DNA from: Tretioscincus oriximinensis
Taxonomy: Eukaryota > Chordata > Lepidosauria > Squamata > Gymnophthalmidae
Assembly: GCA_022410635.1 (NCBI GenBank)
Contig: JAJVDF010000214.1
Coordinates: 473,166-537,165 of the forward strand
Reading direction: 5' to 3'
Length of the DNA: 64,000 nucleotides
Shown here: piece after piece, positions 11,338-25,128 of the stretch
How positions within the stretch are numbered: the stretch's first letter is position 1
Layout: every line of letters begins with the position of its first letter
Translations under genes and position numbers: made by a program
Notes under the pieces: generated by a model
Told to the model about the DNA's origin: nothing
Database searches by the model: none
The model's input: only the letters and a program-made list of their open reading frames with translations

Positions 11338-13409
11338 TTTCATCAAATAATTATTTTAAACCTTTTGTCGTTCAGTCCTTTTTCTTGTCCAGGGAAGATA
11401 CGGATTAAACTCATTACTCAGGATTGAGGAAGGTTTCGAAATAAAGGTGTGACCAGTACCTTAGATTTGTACTTTTCTTTTAAAAGTTTGTTTCCTATAA
11501 GAAATTACCTTTTTCATTTACAAGATTCCAAATGTCTGCTTTTCCATAAATAATTTGCATCTCTCGCTCACAGAGCATTTGGTGTGGTTGCCAGATGGTA
11601 GAGATTTTTTGTCACTGTTCTAAGAGGGGGGGACATGGCTGTACCGGGCAAGGCACAGTTTTTTCCTATTTGGTAAAATTGAGTAGCGTAGCCTCCTGAA
11701 TATGTTCTCTCCCTGTTAATCTTCCTAAAAAAACAGGAAGTTTGTTCAGATGCATTTGTTTAGCGGAAAGGGAGATTTGTTGAAGTCGTACTAATAATGT
11801 GTTTGCTGCTCATTTTTGTCACTAAACCATATAACTTTCTAAAATAGAAGTTACATTGTAAAGTATTGCTTGGGCCAAACTGACTATATGGTTTGTGGTA
11901 ACTCCTGGTCATTTCAAAGTATGCTTGGGTTCCACATACCAGATAGACCAGCCATACCAGCTCTGGTCCAATCTACCACAGGAAATCTGATACTGTGGAG
12001 CCAGAATAAATCTTGGAAGGCACAACCTCCCAGTAGACTAATCTGTTATGCAGCCCCTGTATTTCTTAGGGGCTTCAGGCTAAGTGTAGACACAACCTAA
12101 GAACTCAACCTACACTATACAAAATCGAACACCTTCAGTTTGGGTGGTCTCAATGGCTTAAACCTTTTGTGACAAGCTGTAAAACAAAAGCAGTTAAAAA
12201 CTGCATTGTGAATCATGATTAAGGATAAAACAAGAGCAGTTTACAAGAGCATAGCTGATTTTTATGTCTCGCTGCAATTTTTGACAGTTCCGGAATTCAG
12301 CCATCCGTCTGCATTTGTGATGCTTGGCTTCACCTCAAATGATGCTCCTTGCTAGAGTGTGGTGTTTTTTCCTCAGACAACTTCATGAATATGCAAATTT
12401 CTGTTCCATTTTGTTGTGCAAATGGTATGTGGGGAGACCTCCATTGCAAAGACTCCAAGCTAACATTTTACAAACTATTTAATGAGGAACAACTGTAAAG
12501 TATCTTTAAAAACACTCTAAGGATCATCCGCTTGCCTAATTCTTACGAATCAAAAGCATTAAAAGGCACCAGCAATTTCACCTTTCAACAGCTTCTCTAT
12601 AATGAAATAAAAAATTACTGTACATGAGTTACCATCTGCTGAGAGCAATGATGTACATAGGAAATCATCTTTTGATTGCAAAATTTGGAATTCTGTTGGT
12701 TTTCTTTTTTGACCAGTCCTTGACCTGCCTGTGTTCCAACAGAGATGATGCAATTATAATACAGAAAATCATAGGAGCAGAATTCAATATGATGGAAAAT
12801 AAAATACTGAGACAATTTAGAACTGATCAAGTAACATATCTGCATCACAATTATTATTTTTACCTGTTTGCAAAAATCAGGATTCAATTTCATTATTTAT
12901 CTTTGGTTATTATAACTCTTTTATTGCTAGATAATGCTTCTTAATTAGTTCTAAAGCTGTTATCATTTATCCAGAGTCTTACCTGGTATGTTTATGGTGT
13001 GTGTGAGAGGAAGGAGGGAAGAGATGTGTGTTACATCTTAGATTTCCATAGTTGGGGAAGTTCAGTTCCACGGAAATGAGATCAATTTTGTCTTCTAATT
13101 TTATGTAGAAAAAGGCTGTTGTTGCTGCTGCTGTATCAAAAGTCACTTGTTTGGTCTGAGGAAGATAATATGCTAAAGTTTTATTGCTATTTCTTTTCCT
13201 TTCAGTATCTTTTCCCTATTCTAAGATGGTGTCTATGTCACATGTTTCAAGAGTTATAACCTGCTGTATTGTATCTATACATATGCATACAAAATTTTAA
13301 ACAAGCCTGCATATTTATATACCCTAAGCTGATCAAGATGCGACATAATACCCAGATGTCTCCATGTGCATAAGAGGTGCCATTACAAGATCTATGAAAC
13401 TGCTGAAGA
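11338..13409. other. No gene seen: intergenic DNA
   Basis: No coding exon recognised. The frame at 12624-12944 (+) has unbiased composition and no domain. Content is AT-rich single-copy-looking sequence. Confidence 0.45.
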
Positions 13410-13618
13410 TAGGCTTACCAGATAGGCTACCTTTTGGGGAGGGTTGAAAACCTGTTTTGGGGGTGCCTCCTGTTTTTTTNNNNNGNAAANNANNNTNAAA
13501 AANNANNTTTNAAAAAAAATTGAAATGTTTTTCCTCAGAAAAAACTGGGAGGCATCCCAAAACTGGGTTTTCAAACCCACCCACTCCCCCGCAAAAAAGG
13601 CATCATCTGGTCAGCCTA
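13410..13618. mobile_element. Foldback MITE, copy A
   Basis: The left arm begins TAGGCTTACCAGATAGG and the right arm ends CATCTGGTCAGCCTA, its near reverse complement. Complementarity continues inward through the 'gggttgaaaacctgttttggggg' type of sequence for about 65 bp per arm. The centre is corrupted by Ns. It is clearly related to copy B at 14341-14550, which shows the intact fold. Confidence 0.75.
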
Positions 13619-14169
13619 AAGAATCCTAATCAGGCCTTTAATGCAGGTCTTATTTTCCCAGTTTCGTTGTGCCTCATTCAAAATGGTGCTTTTTTGATCA
13701 TTTATCTCTTCTGATTTTAATTTTTAAGATGATGTGTTCAACTTGAATATATTATGCACAAATTCTTACCTAATGGGTAAGAGGAAAGAAAACACAAAAT
13801 GGAACCTGTTGTTGTACGGTAGCATACTGTATATTGAACTACTTTTAACACAAAAAAATGTTGTAGAACCTGTGAGTACATGCCTATAAAGAGCAAATAA
13901 TCAACATATTTTCTTATGAAATACCAGGACAGTATAAAATATATTTGAACAAACTGCTCTTGTCTACCAAGCTTATAAGTGATTATTTGTTGACACTTTG
14001 TTGTAAAAGCTTTTTTCCTAAGTAATGTCACTTGAAAGACAAAAATGGTTCATTTTCATTTTGTAGTTGGGTGATAATTTTTTTCACTGCAAATTTGTTT
14101 TGAATTTGGGTCTCTGTTTTTTTAATCAATTCATTATATTTCCTGTGTTAACGGAAAAGCTGGTGAGTT

Positions 14170-14292
14170 CTTCTTCTTGTTGTTGTTCTTCTTGTTTGTC
14201 CATCCTTCCTTCCTTCCTTCCTCCCACCCTCACTTCTCCTCCTTCTCTTTCTCCTCCTCCTCCTCCTCCCTCCTCCTTTTCCTCTGTTTATT
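14170..14292. repeat. Pyrimidine microsatellite tract
   Basis: Consecutive TTC, TTCC and TCC repeats on the + strand with almost no purines. A simple-sequence tract between the two foldback MITE copies. Confidence 0.85.
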
Positions 14293-14340
14293 TTTCTGTT
14301 GTAGGGTATTACATATCACTAAACTAACATAATTGGCCCA

Positions 14341-14550
14341 TAGGCTGACCAGATGACCCCTTTTGGGGGGGTTGTTGAAAACCTGTTTTGGGGATGCTGC
14401 CTGNTTTTTTCTGAGGAAAAAACAAAAAACCCACCAAAATAATTTTTGAAAACAAATCTTTTTTTGAAAAAAAATTCCTCAGAAAAACGTGGGAGGCACT
14501 CCAAAACTGGCTTTTCAACCCCCCCTAAAAGGGGTCATCTGGTCAGCCTA
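14341..14550. mobile_element. Foldback MITE, copy B
   Basis: The left terminus TAGGCTGACCAGATGACCCC pairs with the right terminus GGGGTCATCTGGTCAGCCTA as a perfect 20-bp inverted repeat. Pairing continues imperfectly for roughly 70 bp per arm around an A/T-rich loop. The family shares its 'GGxTGACCAGATG' terminus with palindromic MITEs I recall from other amniotes, but I cannot confirm that. Confidence 0.85.
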
Positions 14551-15584
14551 ACTAGGTATCACATTGCACTAATTTCATGCACTTTGGAATTGATTGAAAA
14601 AAGGTGGGCTTTATTTGGCCCAATGGTCTGCAAGCTTTGTGGAAGTGTATGTGGTTCATTCGATTTCTGTTTTAGTGTGAAAGTCCAAGCATGTTGCACT
14701 TGTCCCTTCATTTTTCATTTAGGGAACATTATGGAATTCTGTTGACGAGAACAAGATCGGCAGGTGCTCTGCACAGCAAGAGTATCTTGCTGTTACATGG
14801 TGACCATCTGTCTGAATTGTGATCTGCTTGTAAAGTTTAAGATTCTTAGCAAAGCAAACACCTCAGGAAAATAAACGAAGGCAGGTCTTTATTACGAGAC
14901 AACAAAATATATTGTTTTTTGTTTAGAGAAACCTTTTAAATGTTTCAGTGATGCATAAGGATTCAGTCCAATTCAGACCAGTCTTGTAAATCAAATAGTA
15001 ACTTTCGTTGATCACCTCTAGCTAGCCACAGAAAACAAATGAAAACTTTTTAGCAATATTTTGGAATAAGACTCCACTGGAGTGATTGTTGAAAGCCCAG
15101 AACCTTGGACAGCAGCATGGGAAGGCAGCTTTTTCCTATTGGTATGATACACCTATCTGGGTATTTGGGTGGTGCAATATCAAGAAGTGTACATACACAG
15201 GGATCCTGCTAGTAAACACCTACAAGGTGAATCTTTGCGATATTCTGGTAAAATCTGCTTCAACAGTAGAGTTTTTCCAAAGTAGAAAGAGTGTGAAATC
15301 TATTTTATAAGGTAATCTTACAGGTTACCACATAGCTACACCATAATGGCGCATTTTAAACTCTTTTTGGATGGGGCCCTTGCGGGGCTGAGCAATATGT
15401 CTAATTGCTGCCCATTTCTCATTTCTGAGTGATATAATTGAGATACCACTGTGTTCAGACTCGATTAGGTTGAATGCTGACTTCATGGTCTCTGTAAGTG
15501 ACGTAATTGTGGAAATGCAAGAGTTTTGCTTTTCTTTGGATTGTGAGTTGTCCATCATTGCTAACATGAATTCTAAATCCAGCA
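14551..15584. other. Intergenic DNA with an unidentified minus-strand frame
   Basis: A 91-codon minus-strand frame at 15325-15600 has no motif I recognise and directly adjoins the dispersed repeat at 15585. It could belong to that repeat's parent element. No gene is supported. Confidence 0.35.
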
Positions 15585-15680
15585 AAGGAGCTAGTAGCAC
15601 TTTGAGACTAACTTGAGAAAAGTGGGTGACATAAGCTATTCTAGAAAAGTTGTGCTAAAATTCATGTCAACAAAAAATAG
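15585..15680. repeat. Copy of the 'tagcacttTGAGACTAAC' dispersed repeat
   Basis: Contains the phrase 'gtagcacttt gagactaac', followed by a phrase of the type 'agtaggc...ataagc..t..agaa'. Relatives are at about 27695-27765, 37960-38030, 40215-40370 and 49010-49100. Probably the 3' end of one retroelement family; the class is not identified. Confidence 0.5.
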
Positions 15681-15689
15681 TGATATAGA

Positions 15690-16936
15690 AATGTACGTTG
15701 GTCACAAATTGAGATAAAAGAGGAAAATTGGATGACGCTAGGCATGATCTGTATTCGTGGTGGGTTGTCAATAAGGCTAAAGAAGTTGATAAAAATTATT
15801 CCTTGCTCAGTTTCTTCCTTACTTCATCATAATTTCTGTATCTGCTTGCAATTTTGCTTGTTAGTATCCTCTAGGAAAAATATGGTTAGATGCTTAATAT
15901 TAATTAAGAGCAGAATATTAACTGCTGCTCAAAAGGCATATTATTGCGGTATCTGTGGCTTTTTCATATCCTTAACAGAATCTTCTTCCAATTAATGCCC
16001 ATTACACTGCTTAGTCTGGAGATCGGTGTGCACAGCATGCTAATACTGGCTTGAAACCCGGAATTCAGATCACTTTTTGTTATATTAGTGTTTTATTATT
16101 ATATATTTTGACCTATTGTGGAGTTATCCAGAGTAGAAGAAACGATGCATATTGGTGAACAGCATGTGGTGATGACATCTAGAATGCAGATTGCAAACTT
16201 CAGTAATAGTTATACAATGGACCAATCAAATAATAATCCTCTAATGATCACTAATTTGTTTCACATCCAAAGAATTGGAGGTAGATGGTGGTGCTGTATA
16301 TGAAGAATATATGGTTTCGTATGTATTATGAAGNTTTGTTATTTATTTTTTGCTAGAGGCATCTATCACTTTAAAACAAAGTTACAAGACTAACATACAC
16401 CCAAACATTTTTTGTCACAAGCCAATGATTCTATAGCAGTTGATGCCCATCCTCTCTTAATACACTCCACCTTTCTGGATCCCTTAGATTACACCAGGAT
16501 GTGCAATTATCTAGTACACTTGCAAAGTACATTTGCCACAAAGACCAAAATTTTCCATGAGATAGCAAAATCTTCAGTGCCACTGTCTGAATATAATAAT
16601 TTTCCATATTTGTAGTACTAAAGCAATTCACATATTACCATAGAACTTAATTTGTAAGTAGCCTGCTGGGTAATATCTGAGTAATAATTATAATTGTGCA
16701 TTCACTTGATTATTAGATACTGAATTTGCCATTGAATTTGTGCCTGTTCTCAGTATGCTGCCCAATTTTTATTGTTTAATTTTGGCATATGTGTGTTACA
16801 CAATTAACATGTAAATCATTTGTTGTTTTCCATTCTTCGTTCCATGTCTCCTGGACTGATGGGTGCATGTGAGAGCTCCTTTGTACCAAGTCGCTCTAAA
16901 AATCCAAAACTTAAAGCAGTCTCTGTATTACTTAGT
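15690..16936. other. No gene seen: intergenic DNA
   Basis: AT-rich sequence without recognisable exon or repeat. The short frames at 16118-16303 and 16412-16615 lack motifs. Confidence 0.45.
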
Positions 16937-17360
16937 CATAAGAACATAAGAAGAGCCATACTGGATCAGGCCGCAGCCCATCAAGTCCAGCATTCTGTGT
17001 CACACAGAGGCCCACCAGATGCCCCTGGGCAGGCCGAACAGAGGAAAGCAAAATATGCTCCTGTTCATGACTCCCTGCAAATGGTATTTCAGGAGTCCTG
17101 TCTGTTGCTCCAACCCGGAGGCAACATCCAGACATCCATCCTAGTACCCATTTATACCCTTGGTGTCCATAAACCTGTCTAGTCCTGTCTTGAAACTATC
17201 CAAGCTGTTAGCTACCACTACCTCTTCAGGAAGTAAATTCCACAGGCNGATGACCCTCTGGGTGAAAAAATACTTTCCTTTGTCTGTTCTCACTTTTCTA
17301 CCCAACAGTTTCAAGGAGTNCCCTCTGGTCCTTGTGTTGTGTGATAGAGAAAACATTTAG
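16937..17360 (-). mobile_element. CR1-type LINE 3' fragment
   Basis: Antisense CR1 3' end. The tail repeat CATAAGAACATAAGAAG marks the 3' end at the left. On the minus strand 17141-17356 encodes the end of the CR1 ORF2 protein (an FFTQRVIxLWNLLPEEVVV phrase). It is about 95 percent like the copy at 33215-33873 by eye and is 5'-truncated near 17357. Confidence 0.85.
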
Positions 17361-20300
17361 TCGTTTAGTTGTTGTTTTTATAGTGGTTCAGGATTAAAAA
17401 ATCAAGTACTGGTTTATGTGAAAACGCAAGGAATCTCAGCTTGACTTAAGGACTGTTTATTCTGTTTAACAGTAATTACTGGTTATACACAGAAACCCCC
17501 CCCCCAATTGAGAGTCGTGTAGCTGCCTTCATTTACCTGAGTCTGTGGTGATGTTATGGCTTTTAAACCTAAGTTCTGTTACTGCAATACTTTTAAACAA
17601 AAATGAAGGTCTAAGTGCGATTGTTAGTTTTAAATACAGATTTTATGCTTGTCCTTAAGCAGCTGTGGCCAAACCACAGGACAAAACTATTAAAAAAAAT
17701 CAAGATGATGACAGGTCTCCTGTTCCTTTTCTTTTTTGTAGAGAAATTTCCATTATTCCTTAAATGGTATATCTAATTACTTCATTTTGTATTTATTTAT
17801 TTATTATATATATCTATTTCAGGAGACTAAAGGCAGCACACATAATAAAAGCATAATGTAACCTTAAGAATAATCCAAATCCACAAATTCCACAGAATTA
17901 AAATATTACACAAACATATAATAGAAACATCNTAACTCTTTAGATCAAATATGATTTTTACTTTTTCTGGAGGGAAATCTAATTTCAACATTTATACTTC
18001 AGATTTCAGAGAGTCTCTGTCAGAAATTGCACACATCGTTAGATGGGTAGGACACATCCTTCCAATTAATTTCATTGAGATTTTTACTAAAATGCTTTTA
18101 TTATTTCTGCAAATGGGGAAAAGTGCCATCAGTTTCACTGGTAGCACTGACATCTAGTGGATGAACTCACTATTCCTATGTTAAATTTCTGCCCTGATGC
18201 TTGTTTTTGCTGCTTAGCTACTAGTGAATAAGTTGGAAGCAGCATATAAAGATAGGAAGTGGTCAGGGACTCATAGGCTTCTTCAGTCCTGAGAAAGAGC
18301 TTAAAACTGTGTGTTTTTCTGGGTTTCAGTAATGTTTCTCAGGACAGAAGATGGCTTAAAAGGGCCTATGTAGCTGTGACCTTAGTTATGAATTCTTGTT
18401 TTCACTCCAAAGTCTGGTGTGGCAGATCAGTCATGTGCCATTCTCCCAAACACATTGATCCCTATTTAAATATTAATTTTTAACGAGACTGCTGCTGAGA
18501 CAAAACAATTAAGCTTATTATCATTAATTTTGATTCACTATGCTGTGAAGAAACATAATTAAAATTTGTGCAAGAGGGGAGAATCACTTGCTCCTTACAA
18601 TCTTCTGAAGAGACCCTATTTGAATTAGGCTAGAGTTTTTGTTTGTTGCTAGGGCTTTGCTGTACTGAAGTATAAATTAACCAAATCATCAAGGTTAGCT
18701 ACTTGAAATTGCCCTTTATAGTTTTTAGTCTGCTCCCCTTCCTTGTGTGGACAGCAGCTTAAATCCTACTGGCCTAGACGCAGATTTACTCCAGAAAACC
18801 TTTCACATACCACATTGACTATTGCTCTTTTGGACTCCATCTTGATAGGTTTGCCTATACCTCATGCCTAACTACTTTCCTTTGTCCGTATTTAAAAAAA
18901 CATTTCTTACTATGGTTGATTGTACTATTTCTTCCATTAATAAGATGCATGTCACTGCTGGGCCTGATCCGAGCTTTGGGATTGGTCTTTATTCTGTGAA
19001 TCAAAAGACGCCCACTTCCAGGCAGAGAGCAGTGGCAATGATGAGTGTGGAGTACGAGTGAGCACCCAACTTTCCTTGGTGCCCCCTCCCAATCAGTGAG
19101 TGATGGTGGTGACGGTGTGAGTGTCGTTCTCAAAGGCACTGAAGATCATCAAATAGTTGAGCATAATCAATAGAGACATTCCCCGTCAAATTCTCAGTNT
19201 AGATTGCTAGTAAACACGATACTTTCTGTGCTAAAACCAGGCTTGAAATGGATCTAGATAACCAGTTTTGTGCAAGATCTCCTGCAGTTGTAGATCTATA
19301 GAAATGATCTATCATTTTGCTCCAAAAAGGGAGGTTCATGACTGGTCAATTGATTTTTTTCAAAAATAATCTGATTCCTTGAAGCGTGACATCTGGCTAT
19401 CTTTGAAAGAAGCGTTAACGAATTTCACCTGTCTTCCTCATGTCATCTAATAGTTTAATTGAATAGTTAAATAATTAGTCAATTGACCACATTAAATCTA
19501 CAAAAGATAAACTATTTGACCATAATAAATAAGTGTAAATGAACTTCACTTATCTTTCTCATGTCTCCTCATAGATTTCACTAGCCATGATGGGCAAGGA
19601 TCCACAATTAGGTAATTCTTCTTACCAATTTCAAGTCATGTTCACTTTCCAAGACACCACAAAACGAACCAGATAAATCATCTTGTTATTCTCATCACTG
19701 CAAAGCAAATAGCAGCAAGTAGTGTAGCAGGATGGGCAGAGCACTAACATAATCCTATCTCACAACTCTACTCGCACACACAAAACTCTGAAATTGCATT
19801 GACTGGACATTTGAAGAGTATAGGGTCTTGATAAATCAGTGCGTTTGCATTTTTCAATCTCCACCCAGTTTATCCAGTCACAATTGGTCACAATCAGGTC
19901 AATTTATTCATCCAGGATTGAAACATGGATGTGATATTGCATTTCAGCAACGTCAATCTTCTGCTTTGGGACATTCTTGATTGTTCATTCCATCAGCAGA
20001 GAAATGGAGATGTTGACTGCATGACAGATCATTTTTGTGACAGAAGCCATTTTGTCTTTTTCTGTAGGTTAACCAACACTCTAGAGCAGAAGTCNAGCTC
20101 TTCTTTGAGAGCCAAATTTACTCCTAATTAATTTAACTTTTACCAATACTACAGAGATGTACAGTTGAGTAAGTGGAAAATTCCAATTTAATCTAGTGTT
20201 GAGTGGGCTCAGACAGCTTGACCTACATTTAACCTAACCAGCAGGAATCTCTTATCCTGGCGTGAGGAAACTTTTATTCTTACTGCACAAAAGGATATTC

Positions 20301-20794
20301 TGAAACTTGCTGTGTGTACAGACATTTGCAACTTTACATTTGTGAAAAGCACCACATTCTGATCTTGGAAATGCATCACACAATGAGGTTTAGCTTCAGT
20401 TTGAACAACAATCCATACAGGTAAATGTTTCATGTAAAGGCTTTAAAGAACAAAATAAAATATTGATCGTTCTAACAAGAAAACAAGATCTCAAAGTCCC
20501 TGTCATGGGATTCCAGGCCTAATTAAACCAAAGTACCTGGATTTAAGACTGTCAAATTATCCTTCAATGGATTTAATCTCATTTTGTCTCATTGGTATAA
20601 ATGGGATTTTACATCAAGTTTTTTTCGATTAAGTGGGTTGCCAAATGGGATGGGTGCACTTCTTAACAAGTCAGAACCTTCATGGCATTCAATTGGCAAG
20701 TTCATCTTTTATCCAGTCAATTCAGATGTGGTAAGTGGAAAATCAAGTTATCGAGTCTAGAGGGGGAGGCGACAAGTTTCTACTATTGATACAA
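17361..20794. other. No gene seen: intergenic DNA
   Basis: Long AT-rich stretch with a C-run at 17499-17507 and an AT-rich microsatellite-like patch near 17795-17815. No exon, RNA gene or clear element recognised. The minus frame at 18855-19139 has no recognisable domain. Confidence 0.45.
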
Positions 20795-21065
20795 TTAATA
20801 ATCTGTTTTTATACTGAAGGGACTCAAGAGTGGTTTACAAGGTTAATTTTCACCCAAAGCCTTACATGTNTTCTATCTTTCTCACCAGATTAATGAATCT
20901 AATTNNAATGCAGATTGCAAATCTACTTTCAAACAGCTGACTTGGCTAAAGCTGAAGCCAGTAGAGGGCACTCACCCCTCTCTATGGGCTTCGGGAATGG
21001 AACTCTCACATGAAAGACTGACTCTTAACATCTGGGCCATACTGAGCTATATAATGATATATACA
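20795..21065 (-). repeat. tRNA-derived SINE, diverged copy
   Basis: Reverse-oriented relative of the SINE at 11033-11337: 'gggactcaagagtggtttacaaggttaattttc' at the left and 'cagctgacttggctaaagctgaag' in the middle. It ends near the head-like region at about 21050. Diverged and N-containing. Confidence 0.65.
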
Positions 21066-21089
21066 ATGTTATATCTTTGGTAGTTTTGT

Positions 21090-24000
21090 CTTTTATTTTA
21101 TTGTACAAAGAGTCTGTACAATTTCCTTCCCAAGAAATTGCTTTGGCAAAGGTTCATGGCATGTGGGTGATAAAACCTTATCATAATCCAAGATAAGACT
21201 CGGTGCAGAAAGGCCCATAATGATAAATGTAACATCTGGAAATTGCTAATGAATGGCCAAATTCACTATGTTGGGATTATTTTAAGATTTCCTTGTAACA
21301 TTTGCATTCTCTTATTTAGTCAAATGAATCTGCCTAAACTCTCCCCTCCCCCAAAAGTCACCATCTACTGTTTTCTTAATTTTTAGAACAATTTAAATTG
21401 CCGCTCCCTTTTTTAAAAAAAATGTTTTCAAGCATCTGCTTTAAATCATCTCCTATGATTGATCAATTACACGCACCAGGAAACAAACTTAATGTTATCA
21501 GCTTCCTTGCAGGCATATAAAAATCAAGATGTGTTCGTTCTACTTGTGGAATCGTCCTCATCAAAGTAGCCAGATAATTGCTAGCGGTAATTAAGATTCT
21601 GAAATTATTGCAGCTGCCTGTGAATGATTTATGCAGAAGGATAGAGCCTTTTGTTGTTATTAAATTAAAAGCCTGAAGGGGTTTAGGGGTCCAGAGCATT
21701 AAACTGATAGAAAAGTCACTGGAAACAATAAAAGCACACAGGCCAGGCCAATGCAAGGAGAGATTATTGTGAGGATGTGAAAATTCTGTCTTCAAACGAT
21801 ACAGTACTTCACTGTTTAATTGAAATATATAGTTAGCAAATTTACTTTTTAGTGGAATCTTTATTCTAGGATAAGAAAAAAACATGTTGACATATTTTTT
21901 TATTTGGATAGCGTGTGCTATTCGTATCATTTTTAAAGATTTGGGGTTCAAGAGGCAAAACATTTCAAAGGCAAACTTGTAGTTCCCCTTCATGGACAAC
22001 TGCCTGGCTGTGACAGAGGGACTTGCATGGTTCAGAGAAGCCATCAAATGGTTTCTCAAATGGTTTATAACGGAGGGTTCTGAAAAAAGGTGAATGAAAA
22101 AGACAAATCCTGAGAAAATGTCTTGAAAAAGCAATACAGGAAAAATGATACAACACTAGAAAATGAGCCAGAAAGTCAGAGAACATCCCCAGGCCAGAAG
22201 ATATCCAAAATGTTACTGGGGAAGAATAGAGAACAAGTGTAAGTAGCTTCAGGAATTATGAATCGGCTGAAAGGGTGGTTAGCTATGGATGTATCTGGTG
22301 GGAAAAGGGTGTCTAATAAGAACTAAAGGAGCTGAACTACTTGGAAGATATAAAAGAGGGATACAAGAGTGCTAGAAGTGTCTGGCGATTCCACAATCAT
22401 GTGGAGCCCGTGATGAAGAGGTAACTAAATACCTTCAGAGTAACAGAAGGAACACGGTTCAAGCCATCAATACACAATCAATTCTCAGATACATAGAAGT
22501 TGCTGATGGGCTTAAGACTTAAAACTTTCTCACTATGTTCAAAGAATTTGATTCCAAGTCTAGAGTCAACACAGAGGGACAGTACAAGTCAAAACAGAGG
22601 GACAGTGAGAATTAACATGTATTAACACCACTGTAAATTAACATTTGAGGCATGCCATAGTATACACTATTATGTGAATGGCAGCCCCCTATTCCAAGAC
22701 ATATCTAAGTATATGATTCAGTATGGAAAAGGTCACTCTGATTTTGCCGTTTCTTTTCAGTGTGACTTACTGAAAGCTAAGGAATACCTCATCTATGTTT
22801 ACTTCGGCCTGAAACCCCTCATTATGAATACAAGTATTCAAAGTTCCTAAGCCTTCTCACAAGAAAATCAGTACAGGAGGAAATACGGTAATGACTTCAT
22901 TTTAAATACAACTGCTTGAAATAAAAGTATATTATTTAAAAACAGGCTTAAATGATAAAACTATTTATAGGCTACCAGAGATGCTATTTCTTCTGTGTCA
23001 TTCAAATGTATATGAGCATAGCCCTATATATTCTCACATTACAAATTACTCAAGGATATATCTCCTTTTACAGTGACTTCATAGGTCTAAGCAGAGAAAG
23101 ACAAAAAAAACCACTTTGGGAAGTTAGTACAAAATAATAAGAGGGAGAGGCAAGGACGTATGTAAGAATGAACATTGCTTAAAGTCAAAATTTGTTTGAA
23201 ACACCAAGTTCTCAATTCAAGCTGCTGCTTTATAAAACCAGCTAAGCATTTGTAATCTTGTTTATTGTTGTTTGTAAGGGGTCTATGCATTGAATAAAAT
23301 ATAGTTTGCTGAAAAAGGCATGTTTTACTTATTTAACATTTATAACTCATATGACCCTCTGCCACAATACCAGTTACAAGGAAGTGTGTATGTAGGTAGT
23401 TGCTGTGAACTATAACATTGTATATTTTTAAAAAATAAAAATTGGAAAATGCCTTAATGTAGAAGTGAAGGTAGATGGATTCTAACAGCCACTCAAAAAT
23501 ATTTTTCCTTTCATTTTGCTATTTTTTGTTGGAATTATGTCTATACTGGTTTCTAAAGCTAAAACAAAAAATTTGTGGCATTTGCCATTGTTCTCATTAT
23601 TGGTATTCACTATTGCTGGGAATTCAACAGTTCTTAGAGACCAAAGTTCCCACACGAAGTTTCAAAAATGGAACATGCATTACAACCAACCCAGAAAGCA
23701 CAAAATCTTTGATGTCAAAAGGCATATTGAGCATGAGGAACATGAACACACTAAGCAACAGTTCCAGGGCAAATTTAAGTGATAAGGGAGCTTTTCCAGC
23801 TTATTATGGCTTTCAATGGAGAATTACAAAATATAACAATACTTACAATCACCCAGACAAAGTTTGTAAAGCAATTGGATTTAGCCATATAAAGTGTATT
23901 TTTTCTTGAATTTACCCAATTTGAAAATAGATTTTCTGAAATTAATGGACTGAAGATGTATTCAATTACTAGACTGAAATAATAGACTGGAGAGGATTTA

Positions 24001-25128
24001 TTCAATTACTATGTGAAACTCAGATNTGTAATCCGGAGAATTACCAGGTCAATGGTGGCTTCCAATTCCCTTCCATGGAGACAACTGTAGCAGCAGATAA
24101 TATATTGTAACTTCACAGGAGCAAGCAGAGGTTAAAACTAGTGACATTGCCAAATGGGCAACCTGCTTTGGCCTTAATTGCTTGGTAAATAAACTCTTTA
24201 TACAAGCAAGAGTTTTGCTTTGACCACATCTGAAACAATATTCATATGTAAACGATAGTATGTGAATATGCCAGAAAGCTTTTTTTTTAATAAAAAATAT
24301 CTCTACACCAAGTAGTATAATTTGATTCATATTGACATTTTTTTAATCACAAAATAAATGAAATGTCATAGAGTGATTGTGAACATACAAAGTACACTTG
24401 ATCATAACCAACAGGTTGGGAAGCAACATTATGGAGTGGTTTTAGAACATGGACACAGCAAGAGCTACCATGAAGGCCATGGTGTGCAAATTCTGTCCAG
24501 GAAAGGACTGAAACTAAGGTTTGTCTCTTGTAGAATACATAGCAGCATTTTCANTTCTTCTTAACAAAGATATGAAAAAATAATTATCTTTTTTGTTCAT
24601 AAGAGACAGTTCTGTATTTTCCCTTTCAAAAATCTTTATCACTGGTACAATGTTCAACAGCCATTTAATGATTTGTGGATAAATTAATATCTATTCCACA
24701 TCCAAACTATTAAATTAAGTTTTGTTTTCTTAAATTCCCTTTTCCGAGAATTAAAAAAAATGGATTATGCTGTANAATTTACCTGATCCTTCTAAAATAT
24801 TAAGATTCTAAATCATTCAAATATAAGTACATGCCCAACCATTATAGTATTTTAGTTGAAACACAATTGATAGTAAAGCTAGTGAAAATTAGCTTCATTT
24901 GATACATTTTCTTCCTTATTATATATTCAGCAATAACAGAGTACTTATCAGGCATATCACAGAATACTACTCTGTGCCTTGACTGTGGGAAAAGGTTGGT
25001 GTTACCAGAATTTTAATGGGTGCACCACTGTGATCTTCTAGTCAGCCAATTACAAAGCATAAAAATAGTAACAGTAAATACTGTAGATTCAGAAAAATGA
25101 GTGCATTATTCTGTCACCTATTCTGTAA
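21090..25128 (-). other. FAM210A: Probable FAM210A 3' UTR
   Basis: Downstream of the FAM210A stop on the minus strand. It is notably free of obvious interspersed repeats compared with its surroundings. Candidate minus-strand poly(A) signals occur near 21092-21110 (AATAAAATAAAA) and near 23997-24003 (AATAAA). A UTR of about 4 kb is plausible but unproved. Confidence 0.35.
21463..22134 (-). other. Unexplained 223-codon open frame
   Basis: The longest non-gene frame in the window, on the same strand as FAM210A and inside its presumed 3' UTR. The deduced product is Leu/Ser/Phe-rich with no signal, repeat or domain I recognise, and there is no splice or Kozak support. Low stop density over about 670 bp of AT-rich DNA could also reflect a conserved non-coding element. 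I do not call it a gene. Confidence 0.3.
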
